A DNA stretch of 12,458 bases, taken from NCBI GenBank assembly GCA_019454625.1, contig JACFNY010000018.1, forward strand, positions 1-12,458, in the 5' to 3' direction. The stretch's first letter is position 1; the number at the start of each line of letters is the position of its first letter. Positions 1 through 6,956 of the stretch are shown one piece after another. Source of the stretch: Sphingomonadaceae bacterium (GTDB lineage: Bacteria; Pseudomonadota; Alphaproteobacteria; Sphingomonadales; Sphingomonadaceae). Position numbers and translations under genes: made by a program. The notes under the pieces were generated by a model, which was not told the origin of the DNA, did not search any database, and saw only the letters and a list, made by a program, of their open reading frames with translations.

Positions 1-1577
1 CGGCCGATGCGGCCGCCCATCGGGCCGGCGATCGCCTTGCCGATCTCGTAGCCGATCTGGCTGCCCGCGGTGCCCACGGCGCTCGACGTTGCCGAGGCGC
101 TGCGGCGCGAAGGCTTCTTGCCCGCGAGGCTGTCGCCGAAATCGCGCGCCTTCTTGGCGACGAACGCGCCGATCACGGCGGTCGCGACCTTGCCGAGGAT
201 GCTGTTCGACCAGCTGCCGCTGCGGCCGCCGCCGGATGATTTCGTCCCGGCCCTGGTCGCCGCTTCGGCTTCGGAGTCTTCCAGCGCCTTCCCGGCGCGG
301 TCTTTCAGGATCTCGAAGGCCGATTCGCGGTCGATGGTTTCCTCGTAGCGCCCGGCGAAGGGCGAGCTTGCGAGCATCACCTTGCGCTCCTGCTCGGTGA
401 GCGGCCCCAGCCGCGAGCAGGGCGGGCGGATGAAGGCGCGCTCCACCGGCGACGGCGCGCCGTCGCCGTCGAGCAGCGAGACGAGCGCCTCGCCGACCTT
501 GAGCTCGGTGATCGCCGCGGTGACGTTGAGCCCCGGATTGATGCGGAACGTCTCGGCCGCCGCCTTGATCGCCTTCTGGTCGCGCGGCGTGAAGGCGCGG
601 AGCGCGTGCTGGATGCGGTTGCCGAGCTGCCCGCCGACGCCTTCCGGCACGTCGATGGGGTTCTGCGTGATGAAATAGACGCCGACGCCCTTGGAGCGGA
701 TCAGGCGCACGACCTGCTCGATCTTCTCGAGCAGCGCCTTCGGGGCCTCGTCGAACAGCAGGTGCGCCTCGTCGAAGAAGAACACCAGCTTCGGCTTGTC
801 GGGATCGCCGACTTCGGGCAGCGCCTCGAAGAGTTCGGAGAGCAGCCACAGCAGGAAGGTGGAATAGAGCCGCGGGCTCTGCATCAGCTTGTCGGCGGCG
901 AGGATGTTCACCTGTCCGCGGCCGTCGTCGCCGACCCTCATGAAGTCCTTCACGTCGAGCGCGGGCTCGGCGAAGAAACGGGCGCCGCCCTCGTTCTCCA
1001 GCACCAGCAGCTGCCGCTGGATGGCGCCGACGCTCGGCTTGGTGACGTTGCCGTAGCGCGTGCCGATCGACGCGGCATTGTCCGCCACGTAGGTCAGCAT
1101 GGATTGCAGGTCCTTGAGGTCGAGCAGCATGAGCTGCTCCTCGTCGGCGATGCGGAAGGCGATGGTGAGCACGCCTTCCTGCGTCTCGTTGAGCCCCATC
1201 AGGCGCGACAGCAGCAGCGGCCCCATCTCGGAGACGGTGGTGCGGACCGGGTGGCCCTGCTCGCCGAACAGGTCCCAGAACACCGCCGGAAACGCCTCGT
1301 AGGCATAGTCCGTGAGGCCCATGCCCGCCGCGCGTTCCTGCAAGGCCGCGTGCGCCTTGTGCGTGGCCGAGCCCGGCATGGCGAGGCCCGCGAGGTCGCC
1401 CTTCACGTCGGCCATGAACACGGGCACGCCGACCTTCGAGAAGCCCTCGGCGAGGATCTGCAGGCTCACCGTCTTGCCGGTGCCGGTGGCGCCGGTGATC
1501 AGCCCGTGCCGGTTGGCGCGTTTCAGATCGAGTTCGAGCCTCTTGTCGCCCGCCGCACCGACGAAGATCGTTCCCAT
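1..1577 (-). CDS. HerA-like P-loop ATPase/helicase, DUF853 (YjgR) family, 3' end cut by window
   Basis: The frame is open from ATG at 1577 to the left edge, giving 525 complete codons without a stop. A Walker A motif GATGTGKT lies at residues 29-36, very close to the N-terminus. A Walker B/DEAH-like motif ([10 protein letters not shown]) lies at about 266-275, and '[12 protein letters not shown]' at about 301-312 resembles the sensor region of HerA/FtsK-type ATPases. The order and spacing fit the DUF853/YjgR family, whose members are about 500-530 aa, so only a short C-terminal tail should be missing. From about residue 440 a Gly/Ser-rich linker leads to an Ala/Gly-rich, probably helical tail. 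HerA relatives are ring-forming DNA translocases or helicases; the role of the YjgR branch is poorly defined, so a specific function is not claimed. The start is supported by AGGGAG six bases upstream. A terminator separates the gene from degP, so it probably has its own promoter. Confidence 0.9.
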   Translation of the reverse strand, partial: MGTIFVGAAGDKRLELDLKRANRHGLITGATGTGKTVSLQILAEGFSKVGVPVFMADVKGDLAGLAMPGSATHKAHAALQERAAGMGLTDYAYEAFPAVFWDLFGEQGHPVRTTVSEMGPLLLSRLMGLNETQEGVLTIAFRIADEEQLMLLDLKDLQSMLTYVADNAASIGTRYGNVTKPSVGAIQRQLLVLENEGGARFFAEPALDVKDFMRVGDDGRGQVNILAADKLMQSPRLYSTFLLWLLSELFEALPEVGDPDKPKLVFFFDEAHLLFDEAPKALLEKIEQVVRLIRSKGVGVYFITQNPIDVPEGVGGQLGNRIQHALRAFTPRDQKAIKAAAETFRINPGLNVTAAITELKVGEALVSLLDGDGAPSPVERAFIRPPCSRLGPLTEQERKVMLASSPFAGRYEETIDRESAFEILKDRAGKALEDSEAEAATRAGTKSSGGGRSGSWSNSILGKVATAVIGAFVAKKARDFGDSLAGKKPSRRSASATSSAVGTAGSQIGYEIGKAIAGPMGGRIG

Positions 1578-1583
1578 CGCCAA

Positions 1584-1589
1584 CTCCCT
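1584..1589 (-). promoter_or_regulatory. Ribosome binding site of the HerA-like ATPase gene
   Basis: On the minus strand AGGGAG stands six bases before the ATG at 1577. It fixes that ATG as the start, which puts Walker A at residue 29, as usual for the family. Confidence 0.7.
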
Positions 1590-1621
1590 GTCCGCCTGCG
1601 ATCAACTAAAGCATGTCGTGC

Positions 1622-1664
1622 GAAAAGAAAAAACCCCGGCCGCGGGAGAACCGGGGCCGGGGTT
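1622..1664 (-). terminator. Rho-independent terminator downstream of degP
   Basis: A perfect 10-bp stem (1632-1641 paired with 1655-1664, AACCCCGGCC / GGCCGGGGTT) with a 13-base loop is followed, in minus-strand RNA, by UUUUCUUUU (complement of 1623-1631). This is a textbook intrinsic terminator 30 bases after the degP stop codon. It ends the hflK-hflC-DUF2065-degP transcript and insulates the HerA-like gene. Reading the plus strand there is no comparable T tract, so it is one-directional. Confidence 0.88.
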
Positions 1665-1693
1665 CGTGTTTCTGCCGCGACGGGCGGAAGCGA

Positions 1694-3247
1694 TCAGCCC
1701 TCGTCCTTGCCCATCATGGCGATGCCGATGAACTGCGGCGGACGCGAGCCGCGCTTCACGAACAGCACCACCGTGTCGCGCCCGGCCTTGCGCGCCGCGT
1801 CCACGGCGGCGGCGGCGGCGGCGGGCGTCTTCGTCGGCTGCTGGTTGATCGAGAGGATCACGTCGCCGCGTTGCAGGCCGCGCTTGGCGGCATCGCTGTT
1901 GCGGTTGAGGCTGGCGATCACGACGCCCTCGACGTCGTTGTCGACGCCGAGCTGGCGGCGGACCTCCGGCGTCAGCTCGGCAAGCGTGATGCCGAGGCTG
2001 CGGCGCGCGGACGCGGCCGCATCGTTCGCGGCCTTGTCGCCCGCCGCCGGCGCGTTGTCGTTGCCCGCGACGGCGATCTCGGACGGCCGCTCGATGAGTG
2101 TCGCCTGCACGGTCTGGCGCTTGCCGCCCCGGTAAAGCTCGATCGGCACGCGGCTGCCGATGCCGCTGTTCGCGACGATCGACGACAGCGTGTTATCGAC
2201 GGTGACCTCCTGCCCGTTCACGCGCGTGATGACGTCGCCTGCGAGGATGCCGGCCTTCTTCGCCGGGCCGTCGTTCTCGACGCTGGCGACGATCTCGCCG
2301 CGATCCTTCTGGAGCCCGAGCGCGGAGGCGATCTCGGGCGTCACCGGCTGGATGCTGACGCCGAGGTAGCCGCGGCGCACGCGGCCGATGGAGCGCAGCT
2401 GCTCGATCACCGGCGAGGCCTGCTCGGCCGGGATCGCGAAGCCGATGCCGACGTTGCCGCCCGTGGGCGAGAAGATCGCCGTGTTCACGCCGATGACGTT
2501 GCCGTTCAGATCGAACATCGGGCCGCCGGAGTTGCCCTGGTTGATCGAGGCGTCGGTCTGGATGTAGCGGTCGTACTGCCCGGCCTGGATGTTGCGGTGG
2601 AGCGCCGAGACGATGCCCGCCGTCACCGTGCCGCCGAGGCCGAAGGGGTTGCCGATGGCGATCACCCAGTCGCCGACGCGCACGCGCTCGGACTGGCCGA
2701 AGCGCACGTAGGGCAGGTCCTTGCCCTCGATCTTGAGGAGCGCGAGATCGGAGAGCGGATCGCGGCCGACGATGCGCGCCGAGTATTCGGTGCGGTCCGA
2801 AAGCGTCACGGTGATCTTGTCGACCGGCTCGGCGCCGCCGCGCCCGGTGACGACGTGGTTGTTGGTGACGACGTAGCCGTCCGGCGAGATGATGAAGCCG
2901 GAACCCAGCGACTGCGCCTCGCGCGTCTCGGGCTCCTGCCCGTCCTGCTGCTGCTCCTGGAAGCGGCGGAACAGCTCGTCGAGCGGCGTGCCCGGCGCGA
3001 AGCGCGGGATGCCGCGCAGGCGGCCCACCTCGATCTCCTGCGTGGTCGAGACGTTGACCACGGCAGGCTGCAGGCGGGCGGTCAGGTCGGCGAAGCTGCC
3101 CGGCGCGCCGCCGGGGGCGGCGGCCTGCGGCTGCGCGCTCAGCGGCTCCTGCGCGGCGAGCTGGGCGTGGCCCGGCTCCTGAAGGGCAAGCGTCGCGGCG
3201 CTGGCGAACAGGATGGCCGCGCCGGTGATGGCAAATGCGATACGCAC
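1694..3247 (-). CDS. degP: DegP/HtrA (Do-family) periplasmic serine protease
   Basis: A 517-residue trypsin-like protease/chaperone that degrades or refolds damaged envelope proteins. The N-terminus is a signal peptide (hydrophobic stretch about residues 3-22), followed by an Ala/Gln/Pro-rich linker. The catalytic triad is visible: His131 in TNNHVV, Asp167 in DPLSDLALLK and Ser240 in GNSGGP. A first PDZ domain lies at about 292-385 and a second at about 415-505, separated by an Ala/Asn/Asp-rich linker. Two PDZ domains are the DegP/DegQ arrangement, not DegS. The start chosen is GTG at 3247, with GAGGAG nine bases upstream; another GTG at 3283 in the same frame would add 12 residues (LTWRPVEETRY...) ahead of the signal peptide and has no good ribosome site. 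It is the last gene of the cluster with hflK, hflC and the DUF2065 gene, 74 bases after the latter, and ends at a strong terminator. Confidence 0.95.
   Translation of the reverse strand: MRIAFAITGAAILFASAATLALQEPGHAQLAAQEPLSAQPQAAAPGGAPGSFADLTARLQPAVVNVSTTQEIEVGRLRGIPRFAPGTPLDELFRRFQEQQQDGQEPETREAQSLGSGFIISPDGYVVTNNHVVTGRGGAEPVDKITVTLSDRTEYSARIVGRDPLSDLALLKIEGKDLPYVRFGQSERVRVGDWVIAIGNPFGLGGTVTAGIVSALHRNIQAGQYDRYIQTDASINQGNSGGPMFDLNGNVIGVNTAIFSPTGGNVGIGFAIPAEQASPVIEQLRSIGRVRRGYLGVSIQPVTPEIASALGLQKDRGEIVASVENDGPAKKAGILAGDVITRVNGQEVTVDNTLSSIVANSGIGSRVPIELYRGGKRQTVQATLIERPSEIAVAGNDNAPAAGDKAANDAAASARRSLGITLAELTPEVRRQLGVDNDVEGVVIASLNRNSDAAKRGLQRGDVILSINQQPTKTPAAAAAAVDAARKAGRDTVVLFVKRGSRPPQFIGIAMMGKDEG
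1804..1824. repeat. (CGG)7 trinucleotide tract inside degP
   Basis: Seven perfect CGG units. On the coding (minus) strand they encode an alanine run in the second PDZ domain, around residues 475-482. Length change here would stay in frame and only vary the number of alanines. Confidence 0.7.
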
Positions 3248-3256
3248 GTATCTCGT

Positions 3257-3262
3257 CTCCTC
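3257..3262 (-). promoter_or_regulatory. Ribosome binding site that sets the degP GTG start
   Basis: GAGGAG on the minus strand, nine bases before GTG at 3247. It favours that codon over the upstream in-frame GTG at 3283 and gives a compact signal peptide beginning M-R-I-A-F-A. Confidence 0.7.
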
Positions 3263-3321
3263 AACTGGACGCCATGTAAGCACCGGCCGGCGTCAATACA
3301 ATTCCATACCCCTGATTCCGT

Positions 3322-3516
3322 CTAACCGTGCATCCGCGCCGCGGCGACGACGGCGACGCCGGTCACCACCGCGCCGAGGCCGGCGATGCGAACCACGCTT
3401 TCCCCTCGCGTGAACAGCATCGCCGCGGCCTTTCGCATCGCGTCAGGAAACAGCGCATAGGCCGCGCCTTCCAGAACGAACGCGAGGCCGATCGCCGCGA
3501 GGAGATCGTTTCCCAT
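3322..3516 (-). CDS. Small membrane protein of the DUF2065 family, between hflC and degP
   Basis: A 64-residue protein, MGNDLLAAIG...RMHG. It has two hydrophobic segments: about residues 4-22 (LLAAIGLAFVLEGAAYALF) and about 42-60 (VRIAGLGAVVTGVAVVAA), joined by a short basic loop with 'PDAMRKA'. The pattern 'AIGLAFVLEG..Y.LFP..M' and the position behind hflC identify DUF2065, a short inner-membrane family commonly found next to hflKC in proteobacteria; its function is unknown. The ATG at 3514-3516 comes five bases after the hflC stop, with no clear ribosome site, so translational coupling to hflC is likely. The same frame stays open far upstream, opposite a different hflC frame; only the last 64 codons resemble a real protein. 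An association with the HflKC/FtsH complex is inference from context. Confidence 0.85.
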   Translation of the reverse strand: MGNDLLAAIGLAFVLEGAAYALFPDAMRKAAAMLFTRGESVVRIAGLGAVVTGVAVVAAARMHG

Positions 3517-3521
3517 ACGTG

Positions 3522-4364
3522 TCAGCGGCCGCGGACCCCTTGGAACTCGCGCAGGAATTCGTTGTCGGGAGAGAGGACGACGCTGGCGTTTCCGTTGTTG
3601 AAGGTGGTGCGATAGGCCTGCATGGCGCGGTAGAAGGCGTAGAAGTCCTGGTCCTTGCCGAACGACTGCGCGTAGACGCGCGCTGCCTCCGCATCGGCCT
3701 CGGCGCGGATGATCTGCGCCTGCTTGCGGCCCTGCGCGCGGATCGATTCGGCTTCCTGCTGGCGCGCCGTCTGCATCCGCAGGAACGCCGACTGGAGCGG
3801 ATCGCCGGGCGGCAGGTCGGCGCGTTTGATGCGCACGTCGACGATCTCCGCGCCGTAGCGGCGGGCCTCGCGGTTCACCGCCTCCTGGATCGTGTCCATC
3901 AGCTGGCCGCGCTCGGGGCTCAGCAGCGTCGCGAAGGTCTGGCGGCCGAGCTCGTTGCGGAGCCGCGAGCCGAGGATGCGCGAGAGCTCGTCGGCGACGC
4001 GCTCCTCCGAGCGCACCGTCTGGTACATGCGCAGCGGATCGGTGACGCGGAAACGCGCGAAGGCATCGACGACGAGGCGGAGCTGGTCGGTGGACAGCAC
4101 CACCTGCTGCGGCATGTCGAGATCGCGGATGCGCTTGTCGACCCACACGACGTTCTCGATGAACGGCACCTTGAGCGCGAGGCCCGCGCCGGTGGCGCCG
4201 AACGGGTCGTCGGCGTTGTAGCGGTTGACGATCCTGTCGGGCTTGCCGAGGCGCACGACGATCGCCTGCTGCGTTTCCGAGACCGTGAACAGCGCGGTCG
4301 TGAGGAGGATGAGCGCGAGGAAGCCGAGCCCGACCAGCGCGATGGGGTTGCGAAGCGCGCTCAC
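3522..4364 (-). CDS. hflC: HflC, SPFH/band 7 modulator of FtsH
   Basis: A 280-residue membrane-anchored SPFH-domain protein. With HflK it forms the large periplasm-facing HflKC assembly that encloses and modulates the FtsH protease. One N-terminal transmembrane helix (about residues 7-27) is followed by the prohibitin-type domain (TVSETQQAIVVRLGKP at about 27-42, then LKVPFIENVVWVDKR), and then by a helical, Ala/Glu/Arg-rich coiled-coil region (QEAESIRAQGRKQAQIIRAE). The C-terminus has the family's 'SPDNEFLREFQG' ending. The start is GTG, and GTGA overlaps the hflK stop by four bases, a strong sign of coupled translation. Length is normal for the family and nothing is missing. Confidence 0.95.
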   Translation of the reverse strand: MSALRNPIALVGLGFLALILLTTALFTVSETQQAIVVRLGKPDRIVNRYNADDPFGATGAGLALKVPFIENVVWVDKRIRDLDMPQQVVLSTDQLRLVVDAFARFRVTDPLRMYQTVRSEERVADELSRILGSRLRNELGRQTFATLLSPERGQLMDTIQEAVNREARRYGAEIVDVRIKRADLPPGDPLQSAFLRMQTARQQEAESIRAQGRKQAQIIRAEADAEAARVYAQSFGKDQDFYAFYRAMQAYRTTFNNGNASVVLSPDNEFLREFQGVRGR

Positions 4365-5392
4365 TGGGCGTCTCCCGCGCTGGCGCGCCTGCGGACTTCC
4401 GGGAGCGGCAGGTAGGGCACGACGCCGTCAGCCTCGATGATCGTCTTGTCCACCTTGCCGAGCACCTCTTCCATCGTCTCCAGATACATGCGCTTGCGCG
4501 TCACGGCGGGCGCGAGGCGATACTGTTCGTAGACCGCGTCGAAGGCCGCCGCCTGCCCCTGCGCCAGCGCGAGAAGCTGCTGCGAATAGCGCCGCGCCTC
4601 GTTCAGATACTGCTCGGCGTTCTGCTGCGCCGCCGACACGTCCTTGAACGCGGCATCGACGGCGGCGGGCGGGTCGGCCTGCTTGATGTCGACGCCGACG
4701 ATGTCGATGCCGGCCTTGTAGCTGTCCAGCATCTCCTGCGTGCGCACCCGCACCTGCTCGGCGATCTGCGCCCGCTGGGGCCCGATCGCGGCGTCGAGCT
4801 GGACGCGGGCGATCTCGGCGCGCATCGCCGATTCGGCGACCTCGCGAATCGTGGTTTCGGGCTCGGCGAGCTGGTAGAGGAACTGCACCGGATTCTTGAT
4901 CTTCCAGCGCACGGCGTAGGCGATGTCGATGATGTTCTGGTCGCCCGTCAGCATCAGGTTCTCGCTCGACGCATCGAGCGTGCCGATGTCGATGGTGGCA
5001 ACCGTTTCGACCGCAGGCTTGGTCACCGTTTCGAAGGGCGCGGGCAGCTTGAAGTGCATCCCCGGCCCGGTCGTGCGCGAGTAGGCGCCGAAGCGCTGCA
5101 CGACGCCGCGCTGCTCGGGGATCACCCGGTAGAAGGACGTGAAGGCGATCCAGACGAGAACGATGCCGAGGACGACATAGCCCCACGGCATCGTGCCGCT
5201 TTTGGGGCCGCCGGGAAAGCCGGCGCGCAGCCGCTCCTGGCTGCGGCGGATGAACTCGTCGAAATCGGGGCCGCCGCTGCCGCCGCCCCGGTTGCCGCCG
5301 CCGCCGGAGCTTCCGCCCCAGGGGTTGCGCGGCCCGTTGCCGCTGCCGCTGCCCCACGGCCCGGAATTGTTGCTATTGTTCTCCCAAGGCAT
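4361..5392 (-). CDS. hflK: HflK, SPFH/band 7 modulator of FtsH
   Basis: A 343-residue partner of HflC. The first 42 residues form a Gly/Ser/Asn-rich low-complexity cytoplasmic tail (MPWENNSNNSGPWG... with runs of glycine), usual for HflK. A conserved 'DFDEFIRRSQERLR' segment follows at 43-56, one transmembrane helix at about 69-88, and then the SPFH domain, which opens with 'YRVIPEQRGVVQRFG' at 88-102. The region after 'ADPPAAVDAAFKDVSAAQQ' is the coiled coil. It is the first gene of the minus-strand cluster, so the promoter should lie in the 88-bp gap shared with mrp. ATG at 5390-5392 is preceded only by a weak GGGTAGCGG, but the MPWEN start is typical of the family. It is distinguished from HflC by the glycine-rich tail and gene order. 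Confidence 0.95.
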   Translation of the reverse strand: MPWENNSNNSGPWGSGSGNGPRNPWGGSSGGGGNRGGGSGGPDFDEFIRRSQERLRAGFPGGPKSGTMPWGYVVLGIVLVWIAFTSFYRVIPEQRGVVQRFGAYSRTTGPGMHFKLPAPFETVTKPAVETVATIDIGTLDASSENLMLTGDQNIIDIAYAVRWKIKNPVQFLYQLAEPETTIREVAESAMRAEIARVQLDAAIGPQRAQIAEQVRVRTQEMLDSYKAGIDIVGVDIKQADPPAAVDAAFKDVSAAQQNAEQYLNEARRYSQQLLALAQGQAAAFDAVYEQYRLAPAVTRKRMYLETMEEVLGKVDKTIIEADGVVPYLPLPEVRRRASAGDAQ

Positions 5393-5407
5393 CCGCTACC
5401 CGTCGAT

Positions 5408-5431
5408 TGCTTCCGTGAAGCAGCCTATATA
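5408..5431. promoter_or_regulatory. Candidate divergent promoter/operator between hflK and mrp
   Basis: The 88-base gap 5393-5480 must hold the promoters of both hflK (minus) and mrp (plus). It contains TATATA at 5426-5431, a possible -10 box on either strand. Immediately beside it is a perfect 6+6 inverted repeat TGCTTC-CGT-GAAGCA (5408-5422). -35 matches are weak on both strands: TTGCTT at 5407 for plus, and TCGCAA (complement of 5449-5454) for minus. I call the region regulatory, without asserting exact transcription starts. Confidence 0.35.
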
Positions 5432-5469
5432 CGGACGCCTCCGCGCATTTGCGAGACATGCTGACCACC

Positions 5470-5475
5470 GAGGAG
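5470..5475 (+). promoter_or_regulatory. Ribosome binding site of mrp
   Basis: GAGGAG five bases before ATG 5481. The reading frame is open far upstream (from 5193), opposite hflK, so this site is what decides the true start; the protein then begins MAGEDLLRAALERL, the normal start of the MIP18-like domain. Confidence 0.8.
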
Positions 5476-5480
5476 TGAAA

Positions 5481-6518
5481 ATGGCGGGCGAGGACCTGTT
5501 GCGCGCGGCGCTCGAACGACTGGCGGACCCCGTATCCGGCAAGGATCTCGTGAGCGCGGGGCGCGTTTCGGGCATCGTGCTCAGAAGCGGGCAGGCCGGG
5601 CTGGTGCTCGCCGTCGACGGGCTTTCCGCGCACGACGCGAGGACGCTGGAGGCGCGCGTCGACGCCGCGCTGCGCGCCGTGCCGGGGGTCGAAGGCGCGC
5701 GTATCATCACCACGGCCGAACGCGGCGATGCGCCGCAGGGGCCGCACCCGACCGCGCCGGCGCCGCTTCCCGAGATCCGCCACATCATCGCCGTCGGCTC
5801 GGGGAAGGGCGGCGTCGGCAAGTCGACTGTCGCCGCGAACCTCGCCGTCGCGCTCGCCGCGCAGGGGCTGAAGGTCGGGCTGCTCGACGCCGACATCTAC
5901 GGCCCGTCCGTGCCCATGCTGCTCGGGCGGCAGGAGCGGCTGACGCTGCGCGAGAAGCTCATCCAGCCCGCCGAGGTGCACGGGCTGAAGGCGGTGTCGA
6001 TGGGTGCGATGACCGCTCCCGACCGCGCCGTCGTGTGGCGCGGGCCGATGGCGTCGAGCGCGCTGATGCAGATGCTGACGCAAACGGAGTGGGGGCCGCT
6101 CGACGTGCTCGTCGTCGACCTGCCGCCGGGCACGGGCGACATCCAGCTCACGATGGCGCAGAAGGTGCCGCTCGCCGGCGCGGTGATCGTGTCGACGCCG
6201 CAGGACCTCGCGCTCATCGACGCGAAGAAGGCGGTTGCGATGTTCGGCAAGGTCGGCGTGCCGATCCTCGGCATCGTCGAGAACATGGCGACCTTCCGCT
6301 GCCCGAACTGCGGCCACGGCGGCGCGGAGGAAGCGGCGGCGGCGATGGGGATCGCCTTCCTCGGCGGCATCCCGCTCGAGATCGGCATCCGCGAGGCGAG
6401 CGATGCCGGGACGCCGGTCGCGCTTCGCGGCGATGCGGCGGGGAACGCGTTCCGGCATCTCGCCGTTCAGATACGGGAAGCCCTGAAGGAGAACCCCCGT
6501 GCCGCTCACGTCCGCTGA
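5481..6518 (+). CDS. mrp: Mrp/NBP35 (ApbC) family Fe-S cluster carrier ATPase
   Basis: A 345-residue cytoplasmic protein. The N-terminal part (about residues 3-77: LLRAALERLADPVSGKDLVS...) is an MIP18/DUF59 domain. An Ala/Pro linker follows (84-97), then the ParA/MinD-like ATPase. Its deviant Walker A motif GKGGVGKST is at 108-116 (signature Lys109 and Lys114). Other motifs are 'DADIYGPSVPMLLG' at 136-149, 'VVDLPPGTGD' at 211-220 and 'ENMATFRCPNC' at 267-277. Cys274 and Cys277 form the CXXC that binds the bridging [4Fe-4S] cluster in Mrp dimers. The family delivers Fe-S clusters to apo-proteins. The start is chosen by GAGGAG at 5470-5475. The 3' end overlaps the CoA-binding gene by 20 bases, implying an operon, and the gene is divergent from hflK. 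Confidence 0.95.
   Translation: MAGEDLLRAALERLADPVSGKDLVSAGRVSGIVLRSGQAGLVLAVDGLSAHDARTLEARVDAALRAVPGVEGARIITTAERGDAPQGPHPTAPAPLPEIRHIIAVGSGKGGVGKSTVAANLAVALAAQGLKVGLLDADIYGPSVPMLLGRQERLTLREKLIQPAEVHGLKAVSMGAMTAPDRAVVWRGPMASSALMQMLTQTEWGPLDVLVVDLPPGTGDIQLTMAQKVPLAGAVIVSTPQDLALIDAKKAVAMFGKVGVPILGIVENMATFRCPNCGHGGAEEAAAAMGIAFLGGIPLEIGIREASDAGTPVALRGDAAGNAFRHLAVQIREALKENPRAAHVR
6486..6491 (+). promoter_or_regulatory. Ribosome binding site of the CoA-binding gene, inside mrp
   Basis: AAGGAG seven bases before GTG 6499. It lies within the last codons of mrp and supports the GTG start that makes the two genes overlap. Confidence 0.75.
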
Positions 6519-6927
6519 AGACATTCGCGATCTGCTCACGACCACGCGCACCATCGCGATGGTCGGCGCGTCCGACCGGCCGGACCGCGCCAGCCACGGC
6601 GTGATGGCCTATCTCCAAGGACGCGGCTACCGCGTGATCCCGGTGAACCCGACGCTGGCGGGCGCCGTGCTGCACGGCGAGACCGTCCATGGCGCGCTCT
6701 CCGACATCGGCGAGCCCGTCGACATGGTCGAGATCTTCCGGCGCTCCGACGCCGTGGGGCCGATCGTCGACGACGCCATCGCGATCGGGGCGAAGGCCGT
6801 GTGGATGCAGCTCGGCGTCGTCAACGAAGACGCCGCCGCGAAGGCGGAGGCCGCCGGGCTCAAGGTGGTGATGGACGATTGCCCCGCGCGGGCGATCCCG
6901 CGTCTCGGCGTGCCGAAGGTCGCCTGA
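6499..6927 (+). CDS. CoA-binding domain protein, YccU type
   Basis: A 142-residue single-domain protein of the CoA_binding (succinyl-CoA synthetase alpha-like Rossmann) family. 'TIAMVGASDRPDRASHGV' at 18-35 is the nucleotide/CoA loop, with the following 'YRVIPVNP' at 44-51. The C-terminal signature is 'VWMQLGVVNEDAAAKAEAAG' at 101-120, then 'VVMDDCPA' with Cys128. Family members bind CoA in structural studies, but no physiological reaction is agreed, so none is assigned. The start is GTG with a good AAGGAG seven bases upstream, inside mrp; the 20-base overlap means co-transcription. It ends 18 bases before the stop of convergent pmbA. Confidence 0.88.
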   Translation: MPLTSAEDIRDLLTTTRTIAMVGASDRPDRASHGVMAYLQGRGYRVIPVNPTLAGAVLHGETVHGALSDIGEPVDMVEIFRRSDAVGPIVDDAIAIGAKAVWMQLGVVNEDAAAKAEAAGLKVVMDDCPARAIPRLGVPKVA

Positions 6928-6939
6928 GCCCCAGCCGAA

Positions 6940-6956
6940 CCGGGGTCAGGCCCCGG
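6940..6956. terminator. Possible hairpin at the convergent end of the CoA-binding gene and pmbA
   Basis: CCGGGG (6940-6945), TCAGG loop, CCCCGG (6951-6956): a perfect 6-bp GC stem. It begins before and runs into the final codons of pmbA, including its stop codon. Neither strand has a T run afterwards, so it is at best a weak or Rho-assisted bidirectional terminator. Confidence 0.3.

Noticed and set aside
3291..3296. TTGACG on the minus strand ahead of degP as a -35 box for an internal promoter.
   Set aside because: No acceptable -10 sequence lies 16-18 bases downstream, and I could not find a convincing sigma-E-type or EcfG-type pair. An internal stress promoter remains possible but is unsupported.
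1613..3325. A 570-codon plus-strand open frame antisense to degP, and a 509-codon one at 606-2135.
   Set aside because: Both lie opposite well-conserved genes (DegP and the HerA-like ATPase). Their products are Arg/Ala/Asp/Leu-rich without domains, as produced by GC-rich third positions of the true gene.
3517..4146. The upstream part of the long minus frame ending at 3322, which would make a 274-residue DUF2065 fusion.
   Set aside because: Upstream of 3516 the frame runs inside hflC in another register and gives Arg/Pro/Ala-rich nonsense. Only the last 64 codons look like a protein.
5200..5390. Gly/Ser/Asn-rich start of HflK as a horizontally acquired or phase-variable repeat.
   Set aside because: A glycine-rich cytoplasmic tail is normal for HflK in proteobacteria, and the DNA has no perfect tandem unit.
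5373..6554. A 393-codon minus-strand frame opposite mrp, extending into the hflK start.
   Set aside because: It is a shadow of mrp: no recognisable motif, and it conflicts with the clear hflK start and the divergent promoter gap.
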